A stretch of DNA of 64,000 bases, from positions 1 through 64,000 of the forward strand of contig NZ_JACHHN010000004.1 in NCBI RefSeq assembly GCF_014202765.1, given 5' to 3'. The position numbers were made by a program, and so were the translations under genes. This document shows, in pieces, positions 27,755 through 38,085 of this stretch; within the stretch, counting starts at the first letter, position 1; each line of letters begins with the position of its first letter. The DNA comes from Silvimonas terrae. GTDB lineage: Bacteria; Pseudomonadota; Gammaproteobacteria; Burkholderiales; Chitinibacteraceae. A model generated the notes under the pieces. The model was given only the letters and a program-made list of their open reading frames with translations. It did no database searches and was not told the origin of the DNA.

Positions 27755-28984
27755 ATGCCGGTCAATCTGCCTGCACTCGATCCGTCCAGCCTGCACCCCG
27801 TTGCCGGGGTTGAACTGGGTATTGCTTCTGCTGGTGTCAAAACACCGGGCCGCAAGGACGTATTGGTGATGCGATTGGCCCAGGGTAGCCGCGCCGCCGG
27901 CGTATTCACGCTGAACAAGTTTTGCGCCGCGCCCGTGCGCCTGTGCCGCGAACATCTGGCTGCGGGTGGCGATATCCGTGCGCTGGTGGTCAACACCGGC
28001 AACGCCAATGCCGGCACCGGCGTGAGCGGTCTGGAGCGCGCCAGGGCGGTTTGCGTAGCCCTGGCCGGGCAGATGGATATTGCACCGGAGCAAGTGCTGC
28101 CGTTCTCCACCGGCGTGATTCTGGAGCCGCTGCCACACGAGAAGATCATTGGCGCCCTGCCCGCTGCGCAGGCTGATCTGGCCCCGGCCAACTGGGCACA
28201 AGCGGCACAAGCCATCATGACCACTGACGTCGCGCCCAAGGCGGCGAGCCGCCAGGTGCAGATTGGCGGTAAAACCGTCACGGTGACCGGCATCAGCAAG
28301 GGCGCCGGCATGATCCACCCCAATATGGCGACCATGCTGGGCTATGTGGCGACGGACGCTGCCGTGTCGCAAGCACTGCTGCAAAAGCTGGTGTCTTTTA
28401 CCGCAGACCGCTCGTTCAACAGCATTACTGTCGATGGCGACACCTCGACCAACGACAGTTACATCCTGATCGCCACCGGCAAGGCCGGCACGGCAGAAAT
28501 CACCGATGAAGCCAGCGCCGAATTCGCCACCCTGCGTGACGCCGTGCTGGATGTCGCGCAAACGCTGGCCAAAGCCATCATCCGCGACGGTGAAGGCGCG
28601 ACCAAATTCATGACCATTAACGTGGAAGGCGGCACCTCACGCGAGGAATGTAAAGCCGTCGGCTACGCCATTGGCCGCTCGCCCTTGATCAAAACCGCCT
28701 TCTTTGCCAGCGACCCCAACCTGGGCCGTATTCTGTGCGCGATTGGCTACTCGGCCGTGCCGGATCTGGATGTAGACAAGCTGGAAGTCTGGCTGGGCGA
28801 TGTGCTGGTTGCCAAAGAGGGTGGCCGCGCCGCCAGCTATACCGAAGAACAAGGCCAGCGCGTGATGAAAGAAGCCGAGATCACCATCACCGTGAAGCTG
28901 GGCCGTGGCGAGGAAAATGCCACCATCTGGACCTGCGACTTCAGTTACGACTATGTGAAGATCAACGCGGATTACCGCAGCTAA
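27755..28984 (+). CDS. argJ: Bifunctional glutamate N-acetyltransferase / ornithine acetyltransferase
   Basis: Recycles the acetyl group in arginine biosynthesis, transferring it from N-acetylornithine to glutamate. The 409-residue precursor cleaves itself before a threonine in the motif ATMLG (Thr193), which becomes the nucleophile of the beta chain. [20 protein letters not shown] precedes the site as in the family. AAAGGA upstream supports the ATG at 27755. Whether it is mono- or bifunctional cannot be read from the sequence. It is a single-gene unit with a terminator. Confidence 0.95.
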   Translation: MPVNLPALDPSSLHPVAGVELGIASAGVKTPGRKDVLVMRLAQGSRAAGVFTLNKFCAAPVRLCREHLAAGGDIRALVVNTGNANAGTGVSGLERARAVCVALAGQMDIAPEQVLPFSTGVILEPLPHEKIIGALPAAQADLAPANWAQAAQAIMTTDVAPKAASRQVQIGGKTVTVTGISKGAGMIHPNMATMLGYVATDAAVSQALLQKLVSFTADRSFNSITVDGDTSTNDSYILIATGKAGTAEITDEASAEFATLRDAVLDVAQTLAKAIIRDGEGATKFMTINVEGGTSREECKAVGYAIGRSPLIKTAFFASDPNLGRILCAIGYSAVPDLDVDKLEVWLGDVLVAKEGGRAASYTEEQGQRVMKEAEITITVKLGRGEENATIWTCDFSYDYVKINADYRS

Positions 28985-29009
28985 GATGGATTGGCACGTT
29001 CTGATCCTG

Positions 29010-29037
29010 AAACGGCCCGGCATTGTCCGGGCCGTTT
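29010..29037 (+). terminator. Intrinsic terminator after argJ
   Basis: AAACGGCCCGG and CCGGGCCGTTT form an 11-bp stem with a 6-nt loop followed by T residues. Confidence 0.85.
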
Positions 29038-29083
29038 TGTTATATGCATGGACTTGTGCTGCCGTGCCGATTGTTTTTATATC

Positions 29084-29124
29084 AACAAATATTATATTGA
29101 AATTAGTTTAAATTTCTATTTGTT
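29084..29124. promoter_or_regulatory. AT-rich nested dyad upstream of the arylsulfatase gene
   Basis: In a strikingly AT-rich patch, AACAAATA/TATTTGTT (29084-29091 and 29117-29124) encloses GAAATT/AATTTC (29099-29104 and 29111-29116). It lies about 65 nt upstream of atsA and may be a regulator site or UP-element-like promoter sequence. Confidence 0.4.
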
Positions 29125-29187
29125 ATATTTATCCTGCTGGCAGGCGCGCGATTTGTGATACGCGGCCCCATCTCTTGCCACGGATAA

Positions 29188-30804
<1,617 letters not shown>

Positions 30805-30805
30805 C

Positions 30806-31750
30806 TCACAAGCCCAGAATGGCCGGCAGGCTTGTCTCAAGCTGCCGGTACAACTGCGCAGACACGGGAGTCATGGGCAAGCGCAACTCATTGCGCAGCA
30901 CGCCCATGATTTCCAGCGCGGCCTTGAGCGGGCCAGGGTTGGGTTCGCTGAACAAGAGCTTGATCAGTGGCGAGAGTGCGCTGGCCAGTTGCCGTGCTGC
31001 CGGCAAATCCCCCGCCGCCACATACGCCAGCATGCGGCGGTACAGGTCTGGCCGGATATGCGCCGCTGCGGCAATGCCGCCGTGACCGCCAAGGCATGCC
31101 GTAATGAACAGCAGATGGTCCTCGCCACTCAACACCCGGAGCGGTGTTTCTTCAATCAACGCCGTCAGTTGCGCCAGATTGCCGCCGCCGCTTTCCTTGA
31201 TCGCCACAAATTGCGGATTGGCCGCCAGCGCCTTGACGGTCTCGACCTCCATATTGACGCCGGTCCGGTACGGAATGTTGTAGAGCACAATCGGCAGGCT
31301 GGTCGTTGCCGCCAGCGCCTCATAGTGCTGGCGGATACCCGCCTGGGATGGCCGCACGTACAGCGGCGGGCTGATCAAGAGCCCGCTGGCCCCGTTGGCC
31401 TCGATGCGCTCGATCCAGCGGCACATACTGTAGGTATCCGCACCACTGGCCCCCATGATCACCGGCACATGGCCGGCCAGCGCCCGCACAATACGCAGTT
31501 GGGTGAGTTGTTCGGATTCGCTTTGGGTCGCGGCCTCACCGGTGGTGCCACACACCACAAAGCCATCCACACCCTGACGCAACAGCATCTGGACCAGCTT
31601 TTCCAGCGCCGGGACATCCAGCGCGCCATCACGGAACGGTGTCACCAACGGCACCCAGATACCGGTGAACACCCGACGCGGGTCGACACGGCGGGGTTGC
31701 GCTTCGGTTTGCGGGGAAGGTGGAGCGATTACGGTAGATACAGTCATCAT
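30806..31750 (-). CDS. Dihydrodipicolinate synthase (DapA) family aldolase/lyase
   Basis: A 314-residue TIM-barrel enzyme of the DapA/NAL family. It has CGTTGEAAT, YVRPSQAG, YNIPYRTG with the conserved Tyr/Arg, and the Schiff-base lysine in VAIKESGGG. A roughly 25-residue Pro/Arg-containing extension precedes the barrel start GIWVPLVTPF. The residues fit 4-hydroxytetrahydrodipicolinate synthase, but paralogues acting on other keto acids look alike and no lysine genes are adjacent, so dapA is not assigned. AGAGAGG precedes two consecutive ATG codons (31750 and 31747); either may be used. Confidence 0.8.
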   Translation of the reverse strand: MMTVSTVIAPPSPQTEAQPRRVDPRRVFTGIWVPLVTPFRDGALDVPALEKLVQMLLRQGVDGFVVCGTTGEAATQSESEQLTQLRIVRALAGHVPVIMGASGADTYSMCRWIERIEANGASGLLISPPLYVRPSQAGIRQHYEALAATTSLPIVLYNIPYRTGVNMEVETVKALAANPQFVAIKESGGGNLAQLTALIEETPLRVLSGEDHLLFITACLGGHGGIAAAAHIRPDLYRRMLAYVAAGDLPAARQLASALSPLIKLLFSEPNPGPLKAALEIMGVLRNELRLPMTPVSAQLYRQLETSLPAILGL

Positions 31751-32312
31751 TGCCTCTCTGGGTTCAAACACGGTGTGCAAAGCGGGTCCCTGGAGGCGGT
31801 CCCGGCGGTCTGCAAATCAGTGTTTCAGGCAAGTTGATGCTGGCAGTCCCGTCGGTAGCGCCCGACGGGACAGACGGCCCGTCAGCGGCGCATCTGTTTT
31901 TTGGATTTATTGGAGACCACGGCAAACGCGGCAGCCACGCGTGCATCTGCCTCAGCATAGCGCTGACTGGCAAATGAAAGGTGGACCAACCCGATTGCGT
32001 TCACGGCAGTCTCCGAAAAAATTTATGACGATCAAATGTAGCGGACGATGCGGACCGGTGTAAAGTACTTGTTCCGCAAGCCCCCGGATCGCCCCACACG
32101 GGCATCATTCATCCCAGGCGTGTATCCACCGCCTGACTTGCGCCGGTTGCAGCCCACCTGTTGCAGCTTGCGCGCACGATTTCTGCTGCAAGAACAGCCC
32201 CTTGCGCAAATGATTCCATTTGAAATAATGGTTGGGGTCGAACCGCCCGGTACGAGCGTGTACGCTATTGCCCAGCCGGATTTTCCATTGTCCTTTGTCA
32301 AGAGCACCCCAC
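31751..32312. other. Intergenic region between the DapA-like and AAA ATPase genes
   Basis: About 560 nt without a convincing gene. It contains a perfect 10-bp-stem hairpin at 31846-31871 (GTCCCGTCGG/CCGACGGGAC), overlapped by a GACGGG/CCCGTC alternative. Promoters for the two divergent genes must lie here, but none stands out. Confidence 0.5.
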
Positions 32313-33179
32313 ATGGCCCACCCACTGGACCCGCATTTCGAAAAACTCACGCACCAGCTTGAAACACTGATCAACCGGCTTGAAGCCGCCTTGCCGCCCG
32401 CCCCGCCGACCACAGACTGGTCTGCCGTGGCGTACCGCTGGCGCGTACAAAATGGTCATCGCTACCTGCAAGCCATCAAGCATGTGCATAAGGTCAGCCT
32501 GGATGATCTGCAGAACATTGACCTGCAAAAGCAGCGCCTGGTTGAAAATACGCGCCAGTTTGTGGCCGGCAAGCTGGCCAACAATGTTTTGCTGACCGGT
32601 TCACGCGGCTGCGGCAAGTCTTCCCTCGTCAAAGCGGCGTGGAATGAGTTTCGGGATACCGGTTTACGGCTGATTGAGGTCGACAAGGCCCATCTGACCG
32701 ATCTGCCCGATATCGTTGCGCTGATTGCAGACCGCGCTGAAAACTACCTGGTGTTCTGCGACGATCTGTCGTTTGAAGAAGGCGACTATGGTTATCAAGC
32801 ACTCAAGACCGCGCTGGATGGTTCCATCGCCGCGCCCAGTGCCAACGTCCTGATCTACGCAACCTCCAACCGCCGCCACCTGGTGCCGGAATACTTCAGC
32901 GAAAATGAACAGACCCGCCACGTGGGGGATGAAATCCACTTTGCCGAAGCCATTGAAGAAAAAATCGCCCTGTCAGAGCGTTTTGGTCTGTGGCTGTCGT
33001 TCTACGGTTTCAGCCAGGAGGAATACCTGAACGCCGCCCGACACTGGCTGGCGCAGTTTGGTCAAACCGAATGGACCGACGCCGTGGAGCATGATGCCCT
33101 GAACTGGGCACTGGGTCGGGGCGCACGCAGTGGCCGGATCGCCTGGCAATTTGCGCGGGACTGGGCCGGTAGCCACTAA
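32313..33179 (+). CDS. DUF815-family AAA+ ATPase
   Basis: A 288-residue ATPase with Walker A GSRGCGKSS near residue 97, Walker B-like FCDDLSFEEGD and an AAA-type ATSNRRHL sensor segment. These are the hallmarks of the DUF815 family found beside argJ and Nudix genes in betaproteobacteria. The cellular role is not established. The start codon was chosen where family similarity begins (MAHPLDPHFEKL). It is followed by a convergent unknown gene and then the Nudix fusion gene. Confidence 0.88.
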   Translation: MAHPLDPHFEKLTHQLETLINRLEAALPPAPPTTDWSAVAYRWRVQNGHRYLQAIKHVHKVSLDDLQNIDLQKQRLVENTRQFVAGKLANNVLLTGSRGCGKSSLVKAAWNEFRDTGLRLIEVDKAHLTDLPDIVALIADRAENYLVFCDDLSFEEGDYGYQALKTALDGSIAAPSANVLIYATSNRRHLVPEYFSENEQTRHVGDEIHFAEAIEEKIALSERFGLWLSFYGFSQEEYLNAARHWLAQFGQTEWTDAVEHDALNWALGRGARSGRIAWQFARDWAGSH

Positions 33180-33198
33180 GCGGCCCCAGCGGCCAACG

Positions 33199-33642
33199 CT
33201 ACAGGGCAGGCAGCAGCAGCGGTTCTACAAAACGGACTGTCTCACCCATGCAGGGTGTGAACAACTTGTAGAACTGCTGCAGTGTCGTCTCCGACATCAG
33301 CCTGGGCGGCACATGGATGAGGTGCCGCGCGGCATCCTCCATAGAATCTTCTGCCAGTGGTCGCACCTTGCCGGTCACAAAAAAGGCCGGCCGGCCACTT
33401 TGGCGCAAGCCTTCCACCAGCTCTTGCAAGGCCACCGGTGCCGCATTGCGCAACAGATACCAGCCATCTTCCTGCACAATCAGCACCTGCACGGACAAAC
33501 CCCAGGCATGTTCACCCACCACGCGCTCTGGCGCGGCAGCGACAATGCTGCACACGGTGCCCGGAGAGCGGGCCAGTGTACTGATCAAACGCCAGCTTTG
33601 AGCCACGGTAACGGGCTGGATTTCAGTGATTTGCTGTGACAC
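33199..33642 (-). CDS. Hypothetical protein
   Basis: A 147-residue protein of unknown family. It is probably soluble, with mixed alpha/beta character: VCSIVAAAPERVV, LSVQVLIVQEDGWYLLR and a C-terminal RFVEPLLLPAL. No signal peptide, membrane helix or catalytic motif is visible. It lies convergent to the DUF815 ATPase gene (19-nt gap) and divergent from the Nudix-ThiE gene. The opposite strand has no better frame, so I accept it as coding. Confidence 0.6.
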   Translation of the reverse strand: MSQQITEIQPVTVAQSWRLISTLARSPGTVCSIVAAAPERVVGEHAWGLSVQVLIVQEDGWYLLRNAAPVALQELVEGLRQSGRPAFFVTGKVRPLAEDSMEDAARHLIHVPPRLMSETTLQQFYKLFTPCMGETVRFVEPLLLPAL

Positions 33643-33756
33643 GATGAGCGCCGGTTCTGTACGGTTGGGCCAATACTTACTAATGGCAAAAGCAAAGATG
33701 ATCTTAGATGTTTTATTCGGGCTTGCCTACATGCACGTCGTCAGCGGGGTCTCATC

Positions 33757-34707
33757 ATGAGCAATCCCGTACGTATTGTAGATGTGGCAGTGGGCATTCT
33801 GGTGAAACCGGACGGCCAGTTCTTGTTGGGCAGCCGTCCGGCGGGTAAACCGTTTGCCGGGTTCTGGGAGTTTCCTGGCGGCAAGCTGGAAGCCGGCGAA
33901 ACCGCTCTTGCCGCACTGGCGCGCGAGCTATTTGAAGAAATGGGCATTACGGTCACGGCAGCGCATCCCTGGCTGACCCAGACCTTCACTTATCCGCATG
34001 CCACAGTGCGGCTGCATTTCTTTTGCGTCACCGCGTGGCAAGGCGACATCCAGTCCCGTGAAGGCCAGCAATTTGCCTGGCAGGCCAATCGAGCACTGAC
34101 CGTTTCGCCCATCCTGCCCGCCAACGGCCCCATCATGCGCGGCCTGCAATTACCGGCTACGCTGGCGCTTTCCGCGGTCGCGCTGCTGGGCCCTGAGACC
34201 TGGCTGGCGCGGCTTGAGCAGGCACTGGCAAACGGCTTGCGCTGGCTGATCCTGCGCGAGCCACAACTGGACGGCACCGCCTATGCAGCACTAGCGCGTG
34301 AGGTACTCCAGCGGGTGCGCGCCCACCATGCGCAGGTGTTCCTGCATGATCAGATCGACCTGGCCCGCGAACTGGGCGCAGATGGCGTTCATTTGTCTGC
34401 CCGCACCGCCGCCACGCTGAACGCGCGTCCGCGCGGGCTTGACTGGGTCGGGGCTTCGGTTCACAACGCCACTGAGCTGGCTCAGGCCCAGCGTATCGGC
34501 GTGGATTACGCCATCGCCGGGCACGTCAAGGAAACCACCAGCCATCCAGGGGCAGCACCGCTGGGTTGGACCAGCTTTGCCGCGTTAACCGGCCAGGGCT
34601 GGCCATTTCCGCTCTACGCGATCGGCGGGCTCAGCCCGGCTGACGTGGCGCAAGCGCAGACCCATGGTGCGCATGGCGTGGCCTTGCTCTCCGGAGCGTG
34701 GCAATGA
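33757..34707 (+). CDS. Nudix hydrolase fused to a thiamine-phosphate-synthase-like domain
   Basis: A 316-residue fusion. Residues 1-130 are a MutT-type Nudix domain whose box spans about 42-64 (GKLEAGETALAALARELFEE) with all the GX5EX7REXXEEXG residues, fitting removal of oxidised nucleotides such as 8-oxo-dGTP. Residues 150-316 resemble a ThiE TIM barrel (GADGVHLSARTA, YAIGGLSPADV), which may no longer be catalytic. This fusion is known in proteobacteria. The stop overlaps the next start as ATGA. Confidence 0.9.
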   Translation: MSNPVRIVDVAVGILVKPDGQFLLGSRPAGKPFAGFWEFPGGKLEAGETALAALARELFEEMGITVTAAHPWLTQTFTYPHATVRLHFFCVTAWQGDIQSREGQQFAWQANRALTVSPILPANGPIMRGLQLPATLALSAVALLGPETWLARLEQALANGLRWLILREPQLDGTAYAALAREVLQRVRAHHAQVFLHDQIDLARELGADGVHLSARTAATLNARPRGLDWVGASVHNATELAQAQRIGVDYAIAGHVKETTSHPGAAPLGWTSFAALTGQGWPFPLYAIGGLSPADVAQAQTHGAHGVALLSGAWQ

Positions 34708-35132
34708 ACTGGCGCGGTCTCTTGAGCGGCAGCTTTGCCGTGCTGGCGACCGCGTTTTACGTGGCCTGGAATCAAGGCTGGTTGCCAACCCGGCCGGCTA
34801 CTGCGCCAGTCCCGCTGGCCTGTGCAGATCTTGCCCTTGGCTGCAATTTCACGCTGGACGACCACGCTTATCGTATCCAGAGCGATCAGCCCATTACGCC
34901 GGCCCGCCCCTTTAGCTTGATGCTCTTTGGCACGCCACTGACCTCTGCCACGGCCAGTTGGCAAATGGCCGGTATGGATATGGGACCTAACCGTTTTCAT
35001 TTTGCGCCGGGACCGGCCGGTCAATGGCAAACCCGCACTGCGTTGCCCTTTTGCACCCAGGCACGCAGCGACTGGTTACTGACACTAAACGTCAACAAAA
35101 ACAAGGTGATATTCGCCATTCAGCGCCGCTGA
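34704..35132 (+). CDS. Hypothetical membrane-anchored protein
   Basis: A 142-residue protein with one N-terminal hydrophobic helix (about residues 7-25) followed by a probably periplasmic domain with paired cysteines (CADLALGC and a late CTQ). Its MAGMDMGPNRFHF segment is Met/His-rich and could bind a metal such as copper, but this is speculative. The ATG overlaps the stop of the Nudix-ThiE gene by 4 nt, so the two are translated together. No family recognised. Confidence 0.65.
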   Translation: MNWRGLLSGSFAVLATAFYVAWNQGWLPTRPATAPVPLACADLALGCNFTLDDHAYRIQSDQPITPARPFSLMLFGTPLTSATASWQMAGMDMGPNRFHFAPGPAGQWQTRTALPFCTQARSDWLLTLNVNKNKVIFAIQRR

Positions 35133-35185
35133 ATGCGTAGTTTTACCCCTGACCGATGCCGTCTGCATAAGGCATAATTGCGGCT

Positions 35186-35656
35186 ATGAAAAACAGTATT
35201 TCCGCACTGGCTTTGGTCTGTTTCGCAGCAAGTTGTCTGGCCGCGCAAGCGGCAGCGGTTTACCAATGGCGTGATGACGCTGGCAATCTGCATTACAGTG
35301 ACCGTCCCATCTTTCCGCAGAACACCCAGCGCGCCATCAAGGCCAATGTGACCGATGGTCGCAGCGCCAGCGCGGCGGCCGCGGCCAAATCGGGCATTCG
35401 GCTGTTTGTGGTGGATAACTGCCCGCCTTGCGTTTCCGCGCGGGAGTTACTGGACAGCAACAAAGTACCGTACGAGCTGCACTCCATTACCAATTCGCAG
35501 CAAGAAGTGCTGACCTTTTATAAAACCACCAACGATACCAACAGCCCGCTGCCGGTGCTGGCCGTGGGCACAGACGTCTATAAAGGGTGGGACCTGACAC
35601 TCTGGCAAGCCGTTCTGGACAAGGCCGGTTATCATGTCGTACCGCCAGCGCACTGA
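35186..35656 (+). CDS. Exported DUF4124-glutaredoxin-like protein
   Basis: A 156-residue protein with a signal peptide (about 1-23) and a DUF4124 module (VYQWRDDAGNLHYSDRP, about 25-41). A glutaredoxin-like fold follows, with redox motif CPPC at 79-82, LPVLAVG in the cis-proline position and a GWDLTLWQAVLD helix. The arrangement suggests a periplasmic thiol-disulfide protein, but its partner is unknown. It ends at a terminator. Confidence 0.85.
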   Translation: MKNSISALALVCFAASCLAAQAAAVYQWRDDAGNLHYSDRPIFPQNTQRAIKANVTDGRSASAAAAAKSGIRLFVVDNCPPCVSARELLDSNKVPYELHSITNSQQEVLTFYKTTNDTNSPLPVLAVGTDVYKGWDLTLWQAVLDKAGYHVVPPAH

Positions 35657-35696
35657 TTTGCCCGCTGACGCGCGCACCCTTCTGATTTCAACTAAT

Positions 35697-35725
35697 GCGC
35701 CGTGATTACGGCGCTTTGTTTTTGT
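35697..35725 (+). terminator. Terminator ahead of xthA
   Basis: GCGCCG-TGATTA-CGGCGC followed by TTTGTTTTT ends the DUF4124 gene just before the xthA start. Confidence 0.75.
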
Positions 35726-35737
35726 GGACCCCTGGCC

Positions 35738-36508
35738 ATGCAATTTGTCACCTGGAATGTGAACAGCCTGAAAATCCGCCTGCCGCAGGTACTCGAATGG
35801 CTCGCCGCCAATCCTGGCATTACCGCGCTGGCCATCCAGGAAACCAAGCTGGAAGACAGCGCCTTCCCCCTGGCCGAAATTGAAGCCGCCGGTTTTCACG
35901 TGGTGTTTGCCGGCCAGAAAACCTATAACGGCGTCGCCATTATTGCGCGGGCACCGCTCACGGACGTCAGCGTCAATATTCCGGGCTTTGCCGATGAACA
36001 AAAGCGCGTGATTGCCGCCACGGTCAACGGCGTGCGCTTTATCTGTGCCTATATCCCCAACGGGCAGAGCCTGGACTCGGACAAGTACGTCTACAAGCTG
36101 TCCTGGCTCAAGGCGTTTACCGACTGGCTGCGTACTGAACTGGCCACGTATCCCAAACTCATCCTGGCGGGTGACTACAATATCGCGCCGGAAGACCGCG
36201 ACGTGCACGACCCGGCCAAGTGGGAAGGCCAGGTGCTGGTGTCCGGCCCGGAGCGTTCCGCGTTCCGGCAGTTGCTGGCCCTGGGCCTGACCGACTCGTT
36301 CCGTCTGTTTGAGCAGCCGGAAAAATCCTTCAGCTGGTGGGATTACCGCATGTACGGCTTCAAGCGCAACGCCGGTTTGCGCATTGATCATCTGCTGGTC
36401 TCTCAACCCCTCAAAGATCTGGTGAGCGCCTGCGTCATTGACAAAGACCCGCGCCGGGTAGAGCGCCCGTCTGATCACACGCCGGTGATCGTCACCGTGG
36501 CCGATTAA
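35738..36508 (+). CDS. xthA: Exodeoxyribonuclease III
   Basis: An AP endonuclease and 3'-5' exonuclease acting in base-excision repair. The 256-residue protein has the ExoIII metal and catalytic motifs WNVNSLK, AIQETKL, the GDYNIAP block and the terminal SDHTPV. The ATG at 35738 is where the family starts. It is unlinked to the other repair genes in the window (mutY, the Nudix fusion). Confidence 0.94.
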   Translation: MQFVTWNVNSLKIRLPQVLEWLAANPGITALAIQETKLEDSAFPLAEIEAAGFHVVFAGQKTYNGVAIIARAPLTDVSVNIPGFADEQKRVIAATVNGVRFICAYIPNGQSLDSDKYVYKLSWLKAFTDWLRTELATYPKLILAGDYNIAPEDRDVHDPAKWEGQVLVSGPERSAFRQLLALGLTDSFRLFEQPEKSFSWWDYRMYGFKRNAGLRIDHLLVSQPLKDLVSACVIDKDPRRVERPSDHTPVIVTVAD

Positions 36509-36618
36509 GTCACACCCTGGCCGTCAATAATGACAATGGCACGACACCCAAGATGAGCGACAGCAGCGCGGTGTTGGTGCACAATGAGCGCGTTCCAACA
36601 AAACCCGCCTGAATTCAT

Positions 36619-37290
36619 ATGGATAAAGCAAAACTCCTGTCCGGCAGCAGCCTGTTTTGCGAGCTGACGCCCGAAGAGCTGGAAGGCCTGGCGCAGCATG
36701 CGGAATTGCGCACCATCCGCGCCAAGCAAACCGTGATTTCGCAAGGTACGACCGGCGATGAAATGTATGCCGTGCTGCACGGCCGTCTCAAGGTTGTGCG
36801 CAGCACAGACGACGGCCGTGAGGCGACACTGAGCCTGCTGGAAGCCGGTGAAGTGTTTGGTGAACTGGCCATGCTGGATGGCGGTTTGCGCTCGGCCGGT
36901 GTTGAGTCACTGGAACCGTGCGAACTGCTGGTGTTGCGCCGCGAATCGGTGATGGAATACCTGGAGTCCCATCCCAAGGTCATGCGCCAGCTGATTGCCG
37001 CGTTGTGCCAGCGCCTGCGCTCTGCCGATGATTTGTTGCAAGACACCCTGTTCCTGAACCTGCCGCAACGTTTGGGCAAAATGCTGCGCCAGTTGGGCGA
37101 GCAGCATGGCGACCAGACCGATCGTGGGGTGCTGATTGATCTGAAACTCACCCAGCAGGAAATCGCCAATCTGGTCGGTTCCAGCCGGGAGTCGGTCAAC
37201 AAGCAACTGAACGTATGGGTAGACGATGGCCTGGTTGATCTTTCTGGCGGCTATCTGCGTTTGCTCAAGCCCGATGAGTTGCCGCACTAA
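36619..37290 (+). CDS. Crp/Fnr-family transcriptional regulator
   Basis: A 223-residue protein. The cyclic-nucleotide-binding fold (about 10-125) contains FGELAMLDGGLRSA, whose Gly-Glu and Arg-Ser residues match the cAMP phosphate-binding positions of Crp. The C-terminal HTH is LTQQEIANLVGSSRESVNKQL (about 174-194). The FNR iron-sulfur cysteine cluster is absent, so a Crp- or Vfr-like nucleotide sensor is more likely. It is monocistronic, with a bidirectional terminator shared with the convergent transglycosylase gene. Confidence 0.88.
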   Translation: MDKAKLLSGSSLFCELTPEELEGLAQHAELRTIRAKQTVISQGTTGDEMYAVLHGRLKVVRSTDDGREATLSLLEAGEVFGELAMLDGGLRSAGVESLEPCELLVLRRESVMEYLESHPKVMRQLIAALCQRLRSADDLLQDTLFLNLPQRLGKMLRQLGEQHGDQTDRGVLIDLKLTQQEIANLVGSSRESVNKQLNVWVDDGLVDLSGGYLRLLKPDELPH

Positions 37291-37309
37291 GTGCACGGTC
37301 ATGCAGTAA

Positions 37310-37347
37310 CCAACAAAAAACCCGGTCATCGCCGGGTTTTTTGTTGG
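37310..37347. terminator. Bidirectional terminator between the Crp-like and transglycosylase genes
   Basis: Perfect 16-bp arms (CCAACAAAAAACCCGG) with a 6-nt loop. A and T tracts on both sides serve both convergent genes. Confidence 0.9.
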
Positions 37348-37364
37348 CTGGAAAACCAGACACG

Positions 37365-37973
37365 CTATTTGCTGGCGATATTGCCGCCAATGTCTTTCCA
37401 GGCAAACAGGTTCTTCCAGGAGCCATACACCATATTGGGATATTCCGGCCGGCCCAGGCTGCCGTTGTATCGGCCCAGTGCGCGGAACAGATCGCCGTTC
37501 TCTACATCCAGGTAATACCGCAAGATGGTGCAGCCGTAGCGCAGGTTGGTGTTCATATCAAACAGATTCTGGTCTGCCGAACCAATCTGGCGCACCCAGA
37601 ACGGCATCACCTGCATCAGGCCGCGTGCACCCACGCTGGAGAGGGCATAGCGGTTAAAACCGCTTTCCACATTGATCAGACCCAACACCATTTGCGGGTC
37701 CAGCCCGGCGCGGGTGGCTTCATACTGCACGGCGGTCAACAGCTTGCGGCGCATGAATTCGTCCGGCACCTTCTTGACCAGCCGGGCCGACATTTCATTG
37801 AGCCAGGCATCACCCTCGGCCTTGCTATCGAACACCAGACGCGGCTGGATACCATCACCGACCGAGCGCGCCATGGCCGATTGTACGGACGTAGACAACG
37901 CTTCTTCCTTCTGGGCTCCCGCAAGGGCCAGACCGGAAACAGCTAAGAGGCAGATAAATAACGCTTTTTTCAC
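37365..37973 (-). CDS. Lytic murein transglycosylase, SLT family
   Basis: A 202-residue exported enzyme that cleaves peptidoglycan glycan strands. It has a signal peptide (about 1-20). The SLT domain has catalytic Glu103 in NVESGFNRYA, followed by GARGLMQVMPF and the later ALGRYNGSLG. It is small for the class, essentially the catalytic domain with a helical lead. It sits downstream of rlmK on the same strand, with a 112-nt gap. Confidence 0.9.
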   Translation of the reverse strand: MKKALFICLLAVSGLALAGAQKEEALSTSVQSAMARSVGDGIQPRLVFDSKAEGDAWLNEMSARLVKKVPDEFMRRKLLTAVQYEATRAGLDPQMVLGLINVESGFNRYALSSVGARGLMQVMPFWVRQIGSADQNLFDMNTNLRYGCTILRYYLDVENGDLFRALGRYNGSLGRPEYPNMVYGSWKNLFAWKDIGGNIASK

Positions 37974-38085
37974 GGCAACACATCAACACGGCACAATGGC
38001 GCGACTGTAAGCCGAGCCGGCATCAGGGTCAATGCCATATGGCTCACCAGTCACACCGCTGACCCTGTTCAAACGCCTTTTTGGG

